Source: Actinoplanes sp. NBRC 103695 (lineage in GTDB: Bacteria > Actinomycetota > Actinomycetes > Mycobacteriales > Micromonosporaceae). From it: a stretch of DNA of 64,000 nucleotides. Shown piece by piece: positions 41,824 to 52,200 of this stretch (the stretch's first letter is position 1; each line of letters starts with the position of its first letter). Location: positions 30,766 to 94,765 of the forward strand of contig NZ_BSTL01000034.1 in NCBI RefSeq assembly GCF_030269485.1. The letters are read 5' to 3'. The translations under genes and the position numbers were made by a program. The notes below the pieces were generated by a model, which worked only from the letters and a program-made list of their open reading frames with translations, was not told where the DNA came from and searched no databases.

Positions 41824-42690
41824 TCAGTACAGCGAGCCCTTCCCGGTGGCACCGAACAGGTCGATCTTCTGCGCGGCGACGACCTTCATGGCATCGATGC
41901 AGGCCGGCTGGATCGCGTTGGGCTCGCGGACCTTCTCGTCGGTGCCGAGCACCTCGCGCATCTTGTTGTGGTAGGCGACCTTGATGTCCGTCGAGATGTT
42001 GATCTTGTTGATCCCGATCCGCGAGGCCTCGGCGATCTCGTCGTCCGGGTTGTTCGATCCGCCGTGCAGCACCAGCGGAATGCCCACCGCGCTCTTGATC
42101 TCCTTGAGCAGGTCCAGCTTCAGCTCGGGCGTCACACCCTTCGGGAAGAAGCCGTGGTACGTGCCGATCGCCACGGCCAGGCTGTCCACGCCCGTCCGCT
42201 CGACGAAGGTGACGGCGTCGCCCGGATCGGTGTAGACGATCGTGGTCGAACCCTCGGCCTCGGCGTAGCTGTCGTTGGCGCCGATCGTGCCCAGCTCACC
42301 CTCGACCGAGATGCCCAGCACGTGCGCGGAGTCGACGACCCGCTTGGAGATCGCGATGTTGTCCTCGAACTCCTTCAGCGATCCGTCGATCATCACCGAG
42401 GTGAAGCCGAACTGGAAGGCCTCGAGCATCTGTTCGTACGTGGCGCCGTGGTCCCAGTGGATGGCGATCGGGATCGAGGCGGTGTGTGCCCGCTCGGCGA
42501 TGGCGGTGATCAGCTCGCGGCCGATGTGCTTCACCTCGTCCGGGTGGATCGCGACGAACAGCGGGGCGTTCTTCTCCTCGCTGATATCGACGATGCCCTG
42601 GAACATGGCCCAGTCGCTGATGTTGAACGCGGGCACGGCGAAGCTGTTCTCGTTGGCGACGTCAAGGATCGTCTTGCCGGTCGTCAGCAT
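41824..42690 (-). CDS. Class II ketose-bisphosphate aldolase (fructose/tagatose-bisphosphate type)
   Basis: ATG 42690 follows AAGGAG and gives 288 residues. Zinc ligands appear in family positions: HWDHGATYE (first His; the D is the catalytic Asp), GTYHGFFP (second His) and LVLHGGSNNPD (third His). Glu in VEGELGTIG is the fourth conserved acid. The short length fits the GatY/KbaY tagatose-bisphosphate aldolases or short FbaA. It splits a ketose 1,6-bisphosphate into DHAP and glyceraldehyde 3-phosphate. It lies in an importer operon, not with glycolysis genes, so a dedicated sugar rather than central glycolysis is likely. Confidence 0.87.
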   Translation of the reverse strand: MLTTGKTILDVANENSFAVPAFNISDWAMFQGIVDISEEKNAPLFVAIHPDEVKHIGRELITAIAERAHTASIPIAIHWDHGATYEQMLEAFQFGFTSVMIDGSLKEFEDNIAISKRVVDSAHVLGISVEGELGTIGANDSYAEAEGSTTIVYTDPGDAVTFVERTGVDSLAVAIGTYHGFFPKGVTPELKLDLLKEIKSAVGIPLVLHGGSNNPDDEIAEASRIGINKINISTDIKVAYHNKMREVLGTDEKVREPNAIQPACIDAMKVVAAQKIDLFGATGKGSLY

Positions 42691-42714
42691 GTCGGTATTT
42701 CTCCTTGTTCGCAC

Positions 42715-43560
42715 TCAGGCTTTGACGGCGCCGGACGTCAGTCCGCCGATGAACCGCCGCTGGAAGATGAGGAAGAGGACGAGAACCGGAATCGACCCGA
42801 GAATGCTCATGGCCATCATCTGGTTCCACTCGTACGAGTGCTGGCCCATGAGCAGCTGGATGCCGATGGGTACGGTCCGCATGTCGTCGGTGCGGGTGAG
42901 CGTGAGCGCGAAGAGGTACTCGTTCCACGAGATCATGAACGTGTACACCCCGACGGCGATCAGACCCGGGACGGAGATCGGCACGAGAATCCGCCACAGT
43001 GCGGTCCAGCTGCTGCCGCCGTCGACCTTGACGGACTCGTCCAGTTCTTTCGGTAGCGTGTTCAGATAGGCGGTGGTCATGATGATCGCGTACGGAAGCG
43101 TGAACACCATGTGGGTGAGGATGAGGCCGGGATAGGTGTTGTAGAGACCGAGCGCGACGACGAGCCCGAAGTACGGAATGACGAGCGTGATCGGCGGTAC
43201 CGCCTGCACGCTGACGATGACCGCGTTGATGGTCTTCCGGCCCGGGAAGGTGAAGCGGCTGAACGCGTACGCGGCCAGGATCGCCACCAGCAGCGTCAGC
43301 GCCGTCACGGACAGGGCGACGATGTAACTGTTGGCGAAGAACCGCAGCTGGACGCCGTTGGTGAGGATTCCGGTGTACGCGTCCAGCGAGAAGCTCTTCG
43401 TGATCAGCTGCGGCGGGTTCTGGAACACCTCGCCGTTGGCCTTGAACGACGTGGACAGCATCCACAGCACCGGCAGGCCGGCGAACAATCCGCCGATGAT
43501 CAGCCCGATGATGACGCCGGTCTTGGCGAGGTTCCGCCGGGCGCGGATCGAGGTCATCAC
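42715..43560 (-). CDS. ABC sugar permease, MalG-type
   Basis: A 281-residue protein with six membrane segments. The EAA loop is KELDESVKVDGGSSWTALWRI (about residues 165-185), with the coupling Gly. The C-terminus ends in FQRRFIGGLTSGAVKA, typical of the family. It is 24 bp upstream of the aldolase gene in transcription order, so uptake feeds directly into the aldolase/kinase pair. Confidence 0.88.
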   Translation of the reverse strand: MMTSIRARRNLAKTGVIIGLIIGGLFAGLPVLWMLSTSFKANGEVFQNPPQLITKSFSLDAYTGILTNGVQLRFFANSYIVALSVTALTLLVAILAAYAFSRFTFPGRKTINAVIVSVQAVPPITLVIPYFGLVVALGLYNTYPGLILTHMVFTLPYAIIMTTAYLNTLPKELDESVKVDGGSSWTALWRILVPISVPGLIAVGVYTFMISWNEYLFALTLTRTDDMRTVPIGIQLLMGQHSYEWNQMMAMSILGSIPVLVLFLIFQRRFIGGLTSGAVKA

Positions 43561-43563
43561 CGC

Positions 43564-44505
43564 TCACCGCTCCCTTTGCGTACGCACGTAGAAGAAGGCC
43601 AGGATCATCGTCAGCATCAGGACCACCACGGCCGCGGCCGCCGCGGTGGAGAACTCGTACTCGCTGAAGGCCTGCTTGTAGGTGAACGTGCTGAGCATCT
43701 CGGTCGAGTTCAGCGGGCCACCGCCGGTCATCATCCAGATCAGCGCGAACTGCTGGGACGTCCAGATCAGGTCGAGCACGGCCATGCTGATGATCACCGG
43801 CCGCAGCTGGGGGAGCGTCACGGCCAGGAACTTCTGGACCGGGCCGGCGCCGTCGACGGACGCCGCTTCGTACAGGTCGCCGGGGATGCCCTGCAGCCCG
43901 GCGAGCAGGCTGATCATGAAGAAGGGATAACCGGACCAGACGTTCGCGAACGTCACCACCCACAGTGCCTTGTCCGGGTCGCCGAGCCAGTCCACCGCGC
44001 TCTGGGCCACACCCAGCGTTTGCAGGATGTAGTTGAGCACGCCGGCTGGGTCGAGCAGCAGCCGCCAGATGACCGCGATGACCGCGATCGTGAACAACCA
44101 GGGCAGGATGTAGACGATGCGGAACAGCGCCTTGGTCACACCACTCAGCAGTTTGGAGTTGAGCATCATGGCGAAGGCGAGCCCGAGGAGCAGGTGGGCC
44201 ACCATGCTGACGGTGATGAAGACGGCCGTGTTCTTCAGCGCCACCAGGAAGTCGGGGTCGCTGAGCACCTTGGCGTAGTTGGCCAGGCCGGCGAATTCCG
44301 AGTCGTCCGTGACGATCACGTTGTCCTGGAACGAATACCCGATCACCATGATGATCGGCACGATCATCAGCACCACGATCAGCAGCACGGTGGGGGACAG
44401 GTAACCGAACGGGACCAGGCGCTGGGCGATGCCCCGGGGGGCGCGCCGGCCGGCAGCCGGCGCAACCCTCTCCGGTTCAGTCCTTCGGTCGATTCGCGTG
44501 GTCAT
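43564..44505 (-). CDS. ABC sugar permease, MalF-type
   Basis: A 313-residue protein with a basic N-terminal tail and six membrane segments. The EAA loop is DLYEAASVDGAGPVQKFLAVTLP (about 213-235). Three bases separate its stop from the next permease start. It forms the channel with the MalG-type partner; no ATPase gene is present here. Confidence 0.88.
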   Translation of the reverse strand: MTTRIDRRTEPERVAPAAGRRAPRGIAQRLVPFGYLSPTVLLIVVLMIVPIIMVIGYSFQDNVIVTDDSEFAGLANYAKVLSDPDFLVALKNTAVFITVSMVAHLLLGLAFAMMLNSKLLSGVTKALFRIVYILPWLFTIAVIAVIWRLLLDPAGVLNYILQTLGVAQSAVDWLGDPDKALWVVTFANVWSGYPFFMISLLAGLQGIPGDLYEAASVDGAGPVQKFLAVTLPQLRPVIISMAVLDLIWTSQQFALIWMMTGGGPLNSTEMLSTFTYKQAFSEYEFSTAAAAAVVVLMLTMILAFFYVRTQRER

Positions 44506-44527
44506 TGCCCGACCTCGATCAGCGGGG

Positions 44528-45814
44528 TCATTCGATTACCGACGACCAGGACTCCTGCGCCTTGGCCAGGGCATCGTCGACACTCGACTTGTTGGTCAGC
44601 ACGAGCTGCAACTGTTCGTCGAAGCTGCGCATCAGGTCCTCGGACTTCGGCAGGCCGGTGAACTCGTTGGCCGGGGTGCCCTGCTGGTAGATGTCGAACG
44701 CGGTCTTGAACAGTGGGTCGCTCTTCGAGAGGTCCGGCTGGGCCGTCTTGTTGCCGGGGAAGCCGTTCGCGATCGTGCTCAGCTGGGCGTTGACGTCCTT
44801 GCTCATCAGGTACTGCACCAGCTTGAAGGCCTCGGCCTTGTGCTTGGTCGAGTTCGAGACGCCGATGCCCCAGGACGCGTACGGGAGACCACGCTTGCCG
44901 GTGTAGGAGTCCTCGGCCGGCAGCGGTGCGACCGTGAACTTGAGGTTCGGGCTGTTCTTCTTGATCAGGTTGATGTGCGCGAGCGAGTCGATCATCATGC
45001 CGACCTGGCCGGTGGAGAACTTCTCGACCTTGTCCTGTTCCTTCATGGTGAGCAGGCCGGGGGCGATGACGCCGGCGTCGTTCAGGCTCTTCACGTACTC
45101 GACGACGCTCTTGACCTCAGGGCTCTGCAGGTTGGGCTTGCCGTCCTTCAGCATCGACCCGCCCGACGCCCACAGCCAGGACATGACGTCGTTCTGGATG
45201 CCGTTGGGGACCGCGGTGTCGAGCGGCAGCGCCCAGCCTTTGACGTTGCCGGTGCTCAGCTTCTTGGCCGCGTCGGCGAACTCGGTACGCGTGCTCGGCA
45301 CCTTGCTGACGCCGGCCTTGGTCAGCAGATCCTGGTTGACGAAGAGCGGATAGACGAAGTTGACCACGGGGATCATGTACGTCGCGTCCTTGTACTTCAC
45401 CTGACTGGCGAGCTGGCTGTCGTCGTACTTGGCGTCGCTCATCAGCTTGGACAGGTCAGCGATCGCGCCCTGCTTCGCGAAGTCATTGACCCAGGCGCCG
45501 TCCAGGCCCACCACGTCGGGCAGGGTCTTCGACGCGGCGCCGGTGACCAGTTGTTGCTTGGTCGAAGCGTACGGCGCGCTGAGCAGTTTGACCTTGATGT
45601 TCGGGTTCTGCGCGGTGAAGTCGGCGATCATCTTGTCGAACTCGCCGGCCGGCAGTTCGGCGCCCCACCACTGCGCGAACTCCAGCGTCACGTCGCCGTC
45701 GCCGTCGCCGGTGGCCGCGCCGCCCGAGTCGTCCGAACCGCAGGCTCCCACGAGTGCGACCAGCGCGGCCGCGGTCACTGCCCCTATTAATCGCTTCAGC
45801 CGGGTTACCGCCAT
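44528..45814 (-). CDS. ABC sugar-binding lipoprotein
   Basis: A 428-residue family 1 binding protein. The signal ends in the lipobox LVGACGSDDSGG with Cys26 lipidated. The mature part holds TLEFAQWWGAELP, IADFTAQNPNIKVKLL and GQVGMMIDSLAH, all typical. An AGAAGGAGC site precedes the ATG. First gene of the leftward importer/aldolase/kinase operon, divergent from a DeoR regulator. Confidence 0.88.
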   Translation of the reverse strand: MAVTRLKRLIGAVTAAALVALVGACGSDDSGGAATGDGDGDVTLEFAQWWGAELPAGEFDKMIADFTAQNPNIKVKLLSAPYASTKQQLVTGAASKTLPDVVGLDGAWVNDFAKQGAIADLSKLMSDAKYDDSQLASQVKYKDATYMIPVVNFVYPLFVNQDLLTKAGVSKVPSTRTEFADAAKKLSTGNVKGWALPLDTAVPNGIQNDVMSWLWASGGSMLKDGKPNLQSPEVKSVVEYVKSLNDAGVIAPGLLTMKEQDKVEKFSTGQVGMMIDSLAHINLIKKNSPNLKFTVAPLPAEDSYTGKRGLPYASWGIGVSNSTKHKAEAFKLVQYLMSKDVNAQLSTIANGFPGNKTAQPDLSKSDPLFKTAFDIYQQGTPANEFTGLPKSEDLMRSFDEQLQLVLTNKSSVDDALAKAQESWSSVIE

Positions 45815-45842
45815 CGCCTGCTCCTTCTATCAAGGTCGAGCT

Positions 45843-45912
45843 GTTCTCTGCTTCGATGAGCGAACGTTAGCAGCGTGTTACGTGCATGTACAGGAATAGA
45901 ACCGCAGAGAAC
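45843..45912. promoter_or_regulatory. Distant perfect inverted repeat in the DeoR intergenic region
   Basis: GTTCTCTGC (45843-45851) and GCAGAGAAC (45904-45912) are exact complements, 52 bases apart, in the 204-bp divergent region. DeoR-family repressors often bind separated sites and loop DNA, so these are candidate half-operators. An AT-rich CATAGCCTCTATGCT patch near 45940 may be the deoR-side promoter. Confidence 0.45.
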
Positions 45913-46018
45913 GGCAGACTCTTGCGTATCGATCCCGGCATAGCCTCTATGCTTGCAGCTCTGTGCGGGGTTTGATGCGCAGATGTGGCATACTGCCGCA
46001 CTTATGAAGGGTGATGCC

Positions 46019-46813
46019 GTGGACGAGAGACGCCACCTGCCGGCCGGCCGGAAGGCCCAGCTGGCGACCTACGTCGCCGAGACCGGGCAGGTCACGGTGG
46101 GCGAGCTGGCCGAGCGCTTCGGCGTGTCCATCGACACCGTGCGGCGCGACCTCGACCAGCTGAGCGCCGACGGCGTGCTCGTGCGCACATACGGCGGCGC
46201 CGTCAGCAACTCGACCCTCGCCCGCTCCGACCGCGCCGTCGACCAGCGGCTCAGCCTCCAGGAGCAGGAGAAGGAGAAGATCGCGGCATTGGCCGCGGAG
46301 CTGGTTCAGGACGGCGCCACCATCATGATCAACGGGGGCACCACCACCCTCGCGCTGGCTCGCGAGCTGCGGCAGCACCGGGACCTCACCGTGGCCACGA
46401 ACAACCTGCTGATCCCGGCCGCGCTACCGCCGACGGCGATCCGCGACATCTACGTCTTCGGCGGCGCCGTGCGCTCGCTGACCCTGGCCACGATCGGGCC
46501 GGTCAGCTTCCGCGGCGCCCCCGGTGGTCCCGACCTCGACATCAGCTGCGACCTGGCGCTGATCGGGGTCGGCGCGATCTCGGCCGACGCCGGATACACG
46601 ACGAGCAACCTCAACGAGGCCGCGATGATGCAAGAGATGATCTCGCGGGCGGCCCGGGTCGCGATTCTCGCCGACTCGTCCAAGTTCGGCCGCCGCCTGT
46701 TCGCCCAGGTGTCCGAGCTGGGCGCGGCCGACTTCCTGATCACGGACGCGCCGCCGCCGGCCGATCTGCGCGACGCCCTCGCTGCGGGCGACGTCAAGGT
46801 CATCACCGCCTGA
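46019..46813 (+). CDS. DeoR/GlpR-family transcriptional regulator
   Basis: GTG 46019 after GAAGGG gives 264 residues; ATG 46004 is an alternative. The HTH is QLATYVAETGQVTVGELAER followed by FGVSIDTVRRDLDQL, the DeoR signature. The C-terminal sugar-phosphate sensor domain follows, with NGGTTTLALARELR (phosphate loop), ATNNLLIPAAL and DSSKFGRRLFAQV. The family is derepressed by a phosphorylated sugar, which fits a neighbour operon that makes ketose (bis)phosphates. Confidence 0.88.
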   Translation: MDERRHLPAGRKAQLATYVAETGQVTVGELAERFGVSIDTVRRDLDQLSADGVLVRTYGGAVSNSTLARSDRAVDQRLSLQEQEKEKIAALAAELVQDGATIMINGGTTTLALARELRQHRDLTVATNNLLIPAALPPTAIRDIYVFGGAVRSLTLATIGPVSFRGAPGGPDLDISCDLALIGVGAISADAGYTTSNLNEAAMMQEMISRAARVAILADSSKFGRRLFAQVSELGAADFLITDAPPPADLRDALAAGDVKVITA

Positions 46814-47060
46814 GGCGAGCCGAGAAACTCTCTGTCGTGATCCGATGTCCGGTCCGCCGTCGTCTGACCGGGTGTGCCGTCGTGTGACCGGGTGTGAGAG
46901 TGACCGGGCGGGACGACGTCGGATGCACGGTGCTCGACCGCCATCGGTGCCGGTTGTGTTCCGGCTCTAACCGGTTCGGCGCGGCCATCAGCCATCTCAC
47001 GCAGGTGAGGAGTTTCTTCGGCGAGCTCCTTGACGCTGCAGAAGGAGGAGATCGGCCCAG

Positions 47061-49256
47061 TCAACCAACGCTGGTCTGGACGACCTCCTCCTGCACCCGC
47101 AGGACCACCACCCGCTCGGGACGTTCACCGGGGATGCGGAGTCCGGTGACGGCCAGGGCTCGACCGCTCAGGACGATGCCTGCGCCGTCGTGATACCACG
47201 ACGGCGGCGCGAGGCCGGCGTCCGGCGTGCCAACGAACACGGGAGCGATGCGGTACCGCCTGTCCGGGTCGAGGCCGGGCAGCGTGAACCGCCCCCGGGG
47301 CGACCCATCAGAACGGCTCAGGTAGCCCAGGAAGACCAGCGCCTCCGACCGGTCCGCGCTCACGACGCCATGGATGGACAGGGTGGCGTCGCTGTCGTCC
47401 GAGCGGGTCACGTCACCGGTGTGCAGCAGCTCCCGGTGCGCCTTGTGGAACGCCACCCACTCGGCGAGGTCGTGGATCTCGCTCGCGGTGGCCTTGGCGA
47501 GGTCCCATTCGATCCCGAAGTGCCCGTGGACGGCGGTGCCGGCCCGGAACGACAGCTCGTGCCGCCGTCCGGTCGTTTCATTGACCGGCGAGCCAACGTG
47601 CGCTCCGACCAGTTCGGGCGGCAGCAGCTGCATGGTCCACAAGTTGATGCCCTGGCGCTCGAGAGGGTCGACGCAGTCGCTGGCCCACACCCGGTCCGTC
47701 CGCTCGAGGATGCCGAGGTCCACGCGCCCACCACCCGAGGAGCAGGACTCGATCTCGAGCCCCGGGAAGCGCCGCTTGAGCTCGTCCATGAGGCGGTATG
47801 CCGCGAGCGTCTGCCGGTGCGTGCTCGCGGCGCCGGTCGGCATGGTGCCCGCGTCGACGAGGTCACGGTTGTGGTCCCACTTGATGTAAGCGACGTCGTA
47901 GTCCGATAGGACCCGGGTCATCTGCTCCAGGACGTGGGCGTAGGCCTCAGGGCGGGCGAGGTCGAGGACCTGTTGGTTCCTGCTGCGGAGGGGGAGTCGT
48001 CCGCCGGTCTGCATGATCCACTCGGGATGCGAGCGGGCCACGTCGCTGTCCTCGTTGACCATCTCGGGCTCGAACCACAGCCCGAACTCCATCCCGAGCC
48101 GGGTGACCCGGTCGACGAGCGGGGAAAGGCCGTCCGGCCACACCGTCTCGTCGACGACCCAGTCGCCGAGGCCCCGCCTGTCGTCCCGGCGCCCGCGGAA
48201 CCAGCCGTCGTCGAGGACGAAGCGCTCAACTCCGAGTGCGGCCGCACGCTCGGCGAGGTCGACGAGCCGGTCGACGTCGTGGTCGAAGTACACCGCCTCC
48301 CAGACGTTGAGCGTGACCGGCCGGGGCCGTACCGGATGGGTGGCCCGACCCCGCAGGTAGCGGTGGAAGCGGTGCGCCTGGTCGTCGAGCCCGTCGCCGT
48401 ATGCCGCGTAGAGCCAGGGCCCGCTGTAGTCCTCGTCCCGCCCGAGCCGGACCTCGCCTGGGAGCAGGAGCTCGCCGCCTCCGATGACCTGCGCGTCGGT
48501 GGGGAGGCGCTCCGCGAAGTGACGGTGGTTGCCGCTGAAGGCCACGTGCACACCCCAGACTTCGCCGCGGGAGAAGCCGAAGCCTGGGACGCCGGCACTG
48601 AGGATCGTCGCCGCGTCGTGGCCGGTGCGTCCCTTGCGGCCCTCGCGCTCGTGGATCCCGGTGACGAGCGCGCGGCGCTGGGGGATGCGCTCCTTGCTCC
48701 AGCGGCCCGCGAAGTCGAGGATCTCTCGCGCTCGGGAGGGGATCGGCATGGCCAGGCTGAGGTCGCTGATCGTGTAGGCGGTGGGGCCTCGATTGGTCAG
48801 GTGGGCACGGGCGCGCAGCAGGCCGCTGGCCAGGAGTTCGACCTCGAGCTCGAGGCCGAGCATGGCCACCTCGTCCCGGGCGTGGAACACGATGGCGCAG
48901 GGCCCGCCATCCACCAGCCCGTCGTCGACCGCCGCTCCGGGCCCGACGTCGAGGCTGGTCACCTGAAACCGCGGTGACCAGTCCGCGCCGTCGCGGTGTC
49001 CTGCGATGCCGGGTCGGCCCTGCCAGCCGGCGTGGTGCTCGGGGAGGATGGCCAGGCGGACCGGCTCGTCCACGACGTTGCCCTCGCGGGCCTCCACGTT
49101 CGCGGTGCTGAGTGCGCGCAGGTCCTCCGGCGACTGGGCGCCCAGCGCGGCACCCCAGTGCACCACGGCCGGCAGCCGGCCCTGGGTCGAGTCGAGGACG
49201 ACGCTCACACCGGACGCGGTGAGGTGCACGAGCACGTCCGGCTCGGTCTGCCGCAT
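47061..49256 (-). CDS. GH36 alpha-galactosidase
   Basis: ATG 49256 gives 731 residues; the stop of the upstream beta-galactosidase gene lies 5 bp before it. The catalytic barrel shows FVLDDGWFRGRRDD (about 348-361), AYIKWDHNRD with the nucleophile Asp (about 477), ESCSSGGGR and DRVWASDCVDPLERQ with the acid/base Asp. The N-terminal beta-sandwich and full-length C-domain are present. No signal peptide, so it acts on imported oligosaccharides. Last gene of the six-gene leftward operon; removes terminal alpha-galactose (melibiose-, raffinose- or galactomannan-type substrates). Confidence 0.88.
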   Translation of the reverse strand: MRQTEPDVLVHLTASGVSVVLDSTQGRLPAVVHWGAALGAQSPEDLRALSTANVEAREGNVVDEPVRLAILPEHHAGWQGRPGIAGHRDGADWSPRFQVTSLDVGPGAAVDDGLVDGGPCAIVFHARDEVAMLGLELEVELLASGLLRARAHLTNRGPTAYTISDLSLAMPIPSRAREILDFAGRWSKERIPQRRALVTGIHEREGRKGRTGHDAATILSAGVPGFGFSRGEVWGVHVAFSGNHRHFAERLPTDAQVIGGGELLLPGEVRLGRDEDYSGPWLYAAYGDGLDDQAHRFHRYLRGRATHPVRPRPVTLNVWEAVYFDHDVDRLVDLAERAAALGVERFVLDDGWFRGRRDDRRGLGDWVVDETVWPDGLSPLVDRVTRLGMEFGLWFEPEMVNEDSDVARSHPEWIMQTGGRLPLRSRNQQVLDLARPEAYAHVLEQMTRVLSDYDVAYIKWDHNRDLVDAGTMPTGAASTHRQTLAAYRLMDELKRRFPGLEIESCSSGGGRVDLGILERTDRVWASDCVDPLERQGINLWTMQLLPPELVGAHVGSPVNETTGRRHELSFRAGTAVHGHFGIEWDLAKATASEIHDLAEWVAFHKAHRELLHTGDVTRSDDSDATLSIHGVVSADRSEALVFLGYLSRSDGSPRGRFTLPGLDPDRRYRIAPVFVGTPDAGLAPPSWYHDGAGIVLSGRALAVTGLRIPGERPERVVVLRVQEEVVQTSVG

Positions 49257-49261
49257 GTCCG

Positions 49262-52200
49262 TCACGACAGCACGGTCAGGCGCAGATCGAGGGTGCGCGT
49301 CTCGGGACGCAGGAGCGCGTCCGGCCACACGTCCGGTCCACAGGCCCGTGATCCCAGGCCGGTCTGAGCCGCGTCCAGGTAGAGGTGGCTGTGTCGCGGC
49401 GCGGGCAGCTCGTGCTGGTGCGTCGCCTGGCCCACCTCCTCCGCGGTGTGTCGCGCCAGGGTGAACCCCGGTCGCCGGCCCTGGTGGTCCGCGGCGGCCT
49501 CGATCCGGAGCCAGCCCCCGCCGGCCGTGCCGAGGTCCAGGCTGCGCAGGTCGCTGCGGTGACCGCTTTCCTGGGGCCACGCGTAGGGGAACGTCAGGTC
49601 GGCGATGCCGGCCTGGTAGCGGCCGACGAGCACGCCGTGACGGGAGTCGGGGTACGACTCTCCGGGACCCATGCCGAACCATGCCGCCCGGTCCACCTCG
49701 ACGGGCAGGTCGAGGCGGACACCCAGCCGGGGCCACACGAGGTTCCAGCGGGAGGAGGGGACGAGCCGCAGGCCGAGCCGGACGCCATCACGCTCGACCT
49801 GCCAGAGCTCCTCCACGGTGACCGACAGGCGCGAGTCGGCGGCGGCCCAGCGGCTGCTGCGCCGGAGGCCGTCGGCGGTCCGGTGCAGGCTGACCAGGCG
49901 TCCGTTCAGCCGGTCGAGCCCGGCGTTCCGCCACTGGGAGGCGTACGACGGCCCCGGCGTGCCCAGTCCCAGGTGCTCCATCGGGTCGGTCACGTCGTAG
50001 CTGCCCAAGTGCGAGCCGGCGTCGTTGTCGGTCGGGGCGCGCCAGAGAGCGAGGAGCGGACCATGGACCGGCGAGCCGGCCAGGGCCACGAGGTGGCCGT
50101 CCGTGAAGTCCGCCGGGCCGATGGAGTAGTCACCCGTGGTGGGGAGCGCGGTCGTGTTCGCCGGTCTCCTCGTGGGCCTGGCGGCCGCGGGACCGGTGGG
50201 AGCGGTGGGAGCCTGGGCGGAGGCCACAACGTGGCCGGCCGGGGCCCAGGCCGTCCTGTCCCGCAGTGCCGCCGACACGGTGAACCACTCCTCGCCCGCT
50301 CCGGCCCGCACTCCCTCGCCGGGCAGGGTCAGCTCGACCACGGCGGTGCCGCCCGCCGGGACGGGTCCACCGTCGTCCCCTGCGACCTCGAGGACCCCCT
50401 CGTGGACGACCCGCCCGTCGTGCTCGAGGCGCCACGGGAAGGCGAGGTCGTCCGTCGGCGCGGAGTGCCGGGCGTTGGTGACGGTCACGACGACGCCGCG
50501 CCCGTCCGTGCGGACGTCGAAGTGGATCGGTGCCACAACCGCGGCGAACTCGATGAGGCCCGGTGTGGGTGTCCCGTCCGACAGCACCATGCCGTCCATG
50601 CAGAAGTGGCCGTCGTGGACACCGGTCTCCCCGAAGTCACCGCCGTAGCCGAAGTACTCCACCCCGTCCGCTGTGCGGGTGCGCAGGCCGTGGTCACGCC
50701 ACTCCCAGACGAAACCGCCGTGCAGCCTGAGGTAGCGCCGCACGAGGTCCTCGTAGAGGTCGATGCCGCCGGGGCCGTTGCCCATGGCATGGACGTACTC
50801 GCAGAGCAGGAAGGGCTTCGTACGCTGCCGGACCGACTCGGCCACGGAGGCCTTCTCGAGCGCGCCCGCCGAGTCGCTGCCGATACTCACGACCTCGGCG
50901 ACCGAGGGGTACATGCGCGAGTAGACGTCGGTGTATTCGCCGGCGCGGTCGCCCTCGTAGTGGACGGGGCGCTCCGGGTCGCGCGCGTGGACCCAGGTGG
51001 CCATCGCGGCGAGATTGGCCCCGGTGCCCGACTCGTTGCCGAGCGACCACATGACGACGCTCGGATGGTTCTTGTCCCGCTCGACGGTCCTCTCGATGCG
51101 GTCGAGGAAGGCGTCCCGCCACCGCGGGTCCTCGCTCGGGTTGCCCATCCACTCGTCGATGCCCGGCGCCAGGCCGCTGCCCCCGTGGTGGAAGGAGTGC
51201 GTCTCGACATCGCACTCGAGCATGACCCAGAAGCCGAGCTCGTCGGCGAGGTCGAGCACCCGCGGATGGGGCGGGTAGTGCGCGGTACGGATCGCGTTGA
51301 CGTTGTGGCGCTTCATCAGCTCGAGGTCACGGCGCACGAAGTCCTCGTCGAAGCCGCGGCCCAGATCGGGATGGGTGTCGTGCCGGTTCATCCCGTGCAG
51401 GACAACCCGGCGCCCGTTGACGAGGAAGCGATCGCCGACGATCGCCACGGTCCGGAACCCCAGCCTGAGCGAGACCGTCTCGGCGCCGCCCGCGGAGACG
51501 ACCGTCGCGTCGTACAGCCGGGGTCGCTCCGCCGTCCAGGGCTGCACGACGCCCACGTCCACAGGAGCGGTGTCGTCAGGGGTCGCCCACTCGACGTCCA
51601 CCCGGAGGTCGGGGATCCGCAGTCGCACCGGGTACGCATTGTCGGCGGCGGTCAGCTCGGTGGTGACGAGTCCGTGCCCGCTCGTGTGGTCGTAGCCCGC
51701 GCGGAGCCAGACGTCCTCGATGCCACCGACGGGCCGGGCCTGGAGGGTGACGTCACGGAAGATGCCGGGCAGCCACCATTGGTCCTGGTCTTCGATGTAC
51801 GTCGAGGCCGACCACTGGTGCACCCGCACCGCCACGGTGTTGACGCCGGCCGTCACGACGTCGGTGACGTCGAACTCACTTGCGAGCCGCGAGCCGGTGC
51901 CGACGCCCACCTCGGTGCCGTTGACCCAGACCCGGTAGCGCGATTCGACGCCGTCGAAGCGCAGGACGACGGATTCGTAGGCCTCGCGGTCGTCCCACTC
52001 GGCCGGGACGACGACGGTGCGACGGTGGTCGCCGGTGGGGTTCTCGTCCGGGGTGAACGGCGGGTCCTGCGGGATGGGCAGCTGCACGTTGGTGTATTGC
52101 GGCGAGCCGTAGCGTCCCTCGCCGTGCAGCACCCAGTGGCTCGGGACCGGCAGGGTGTCCCAGCCGGAGTCGTCGTAGGCGGGCTCGGCGAACGCGTCCG

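Noticed and set aside
46450..47064. Open minus-strand frame behind the DeoR gene
   Set aside because: Largely antisense to deoR; the part beyond it covers short GC-rich direct repeats near 46850-46900 and shows no domain.
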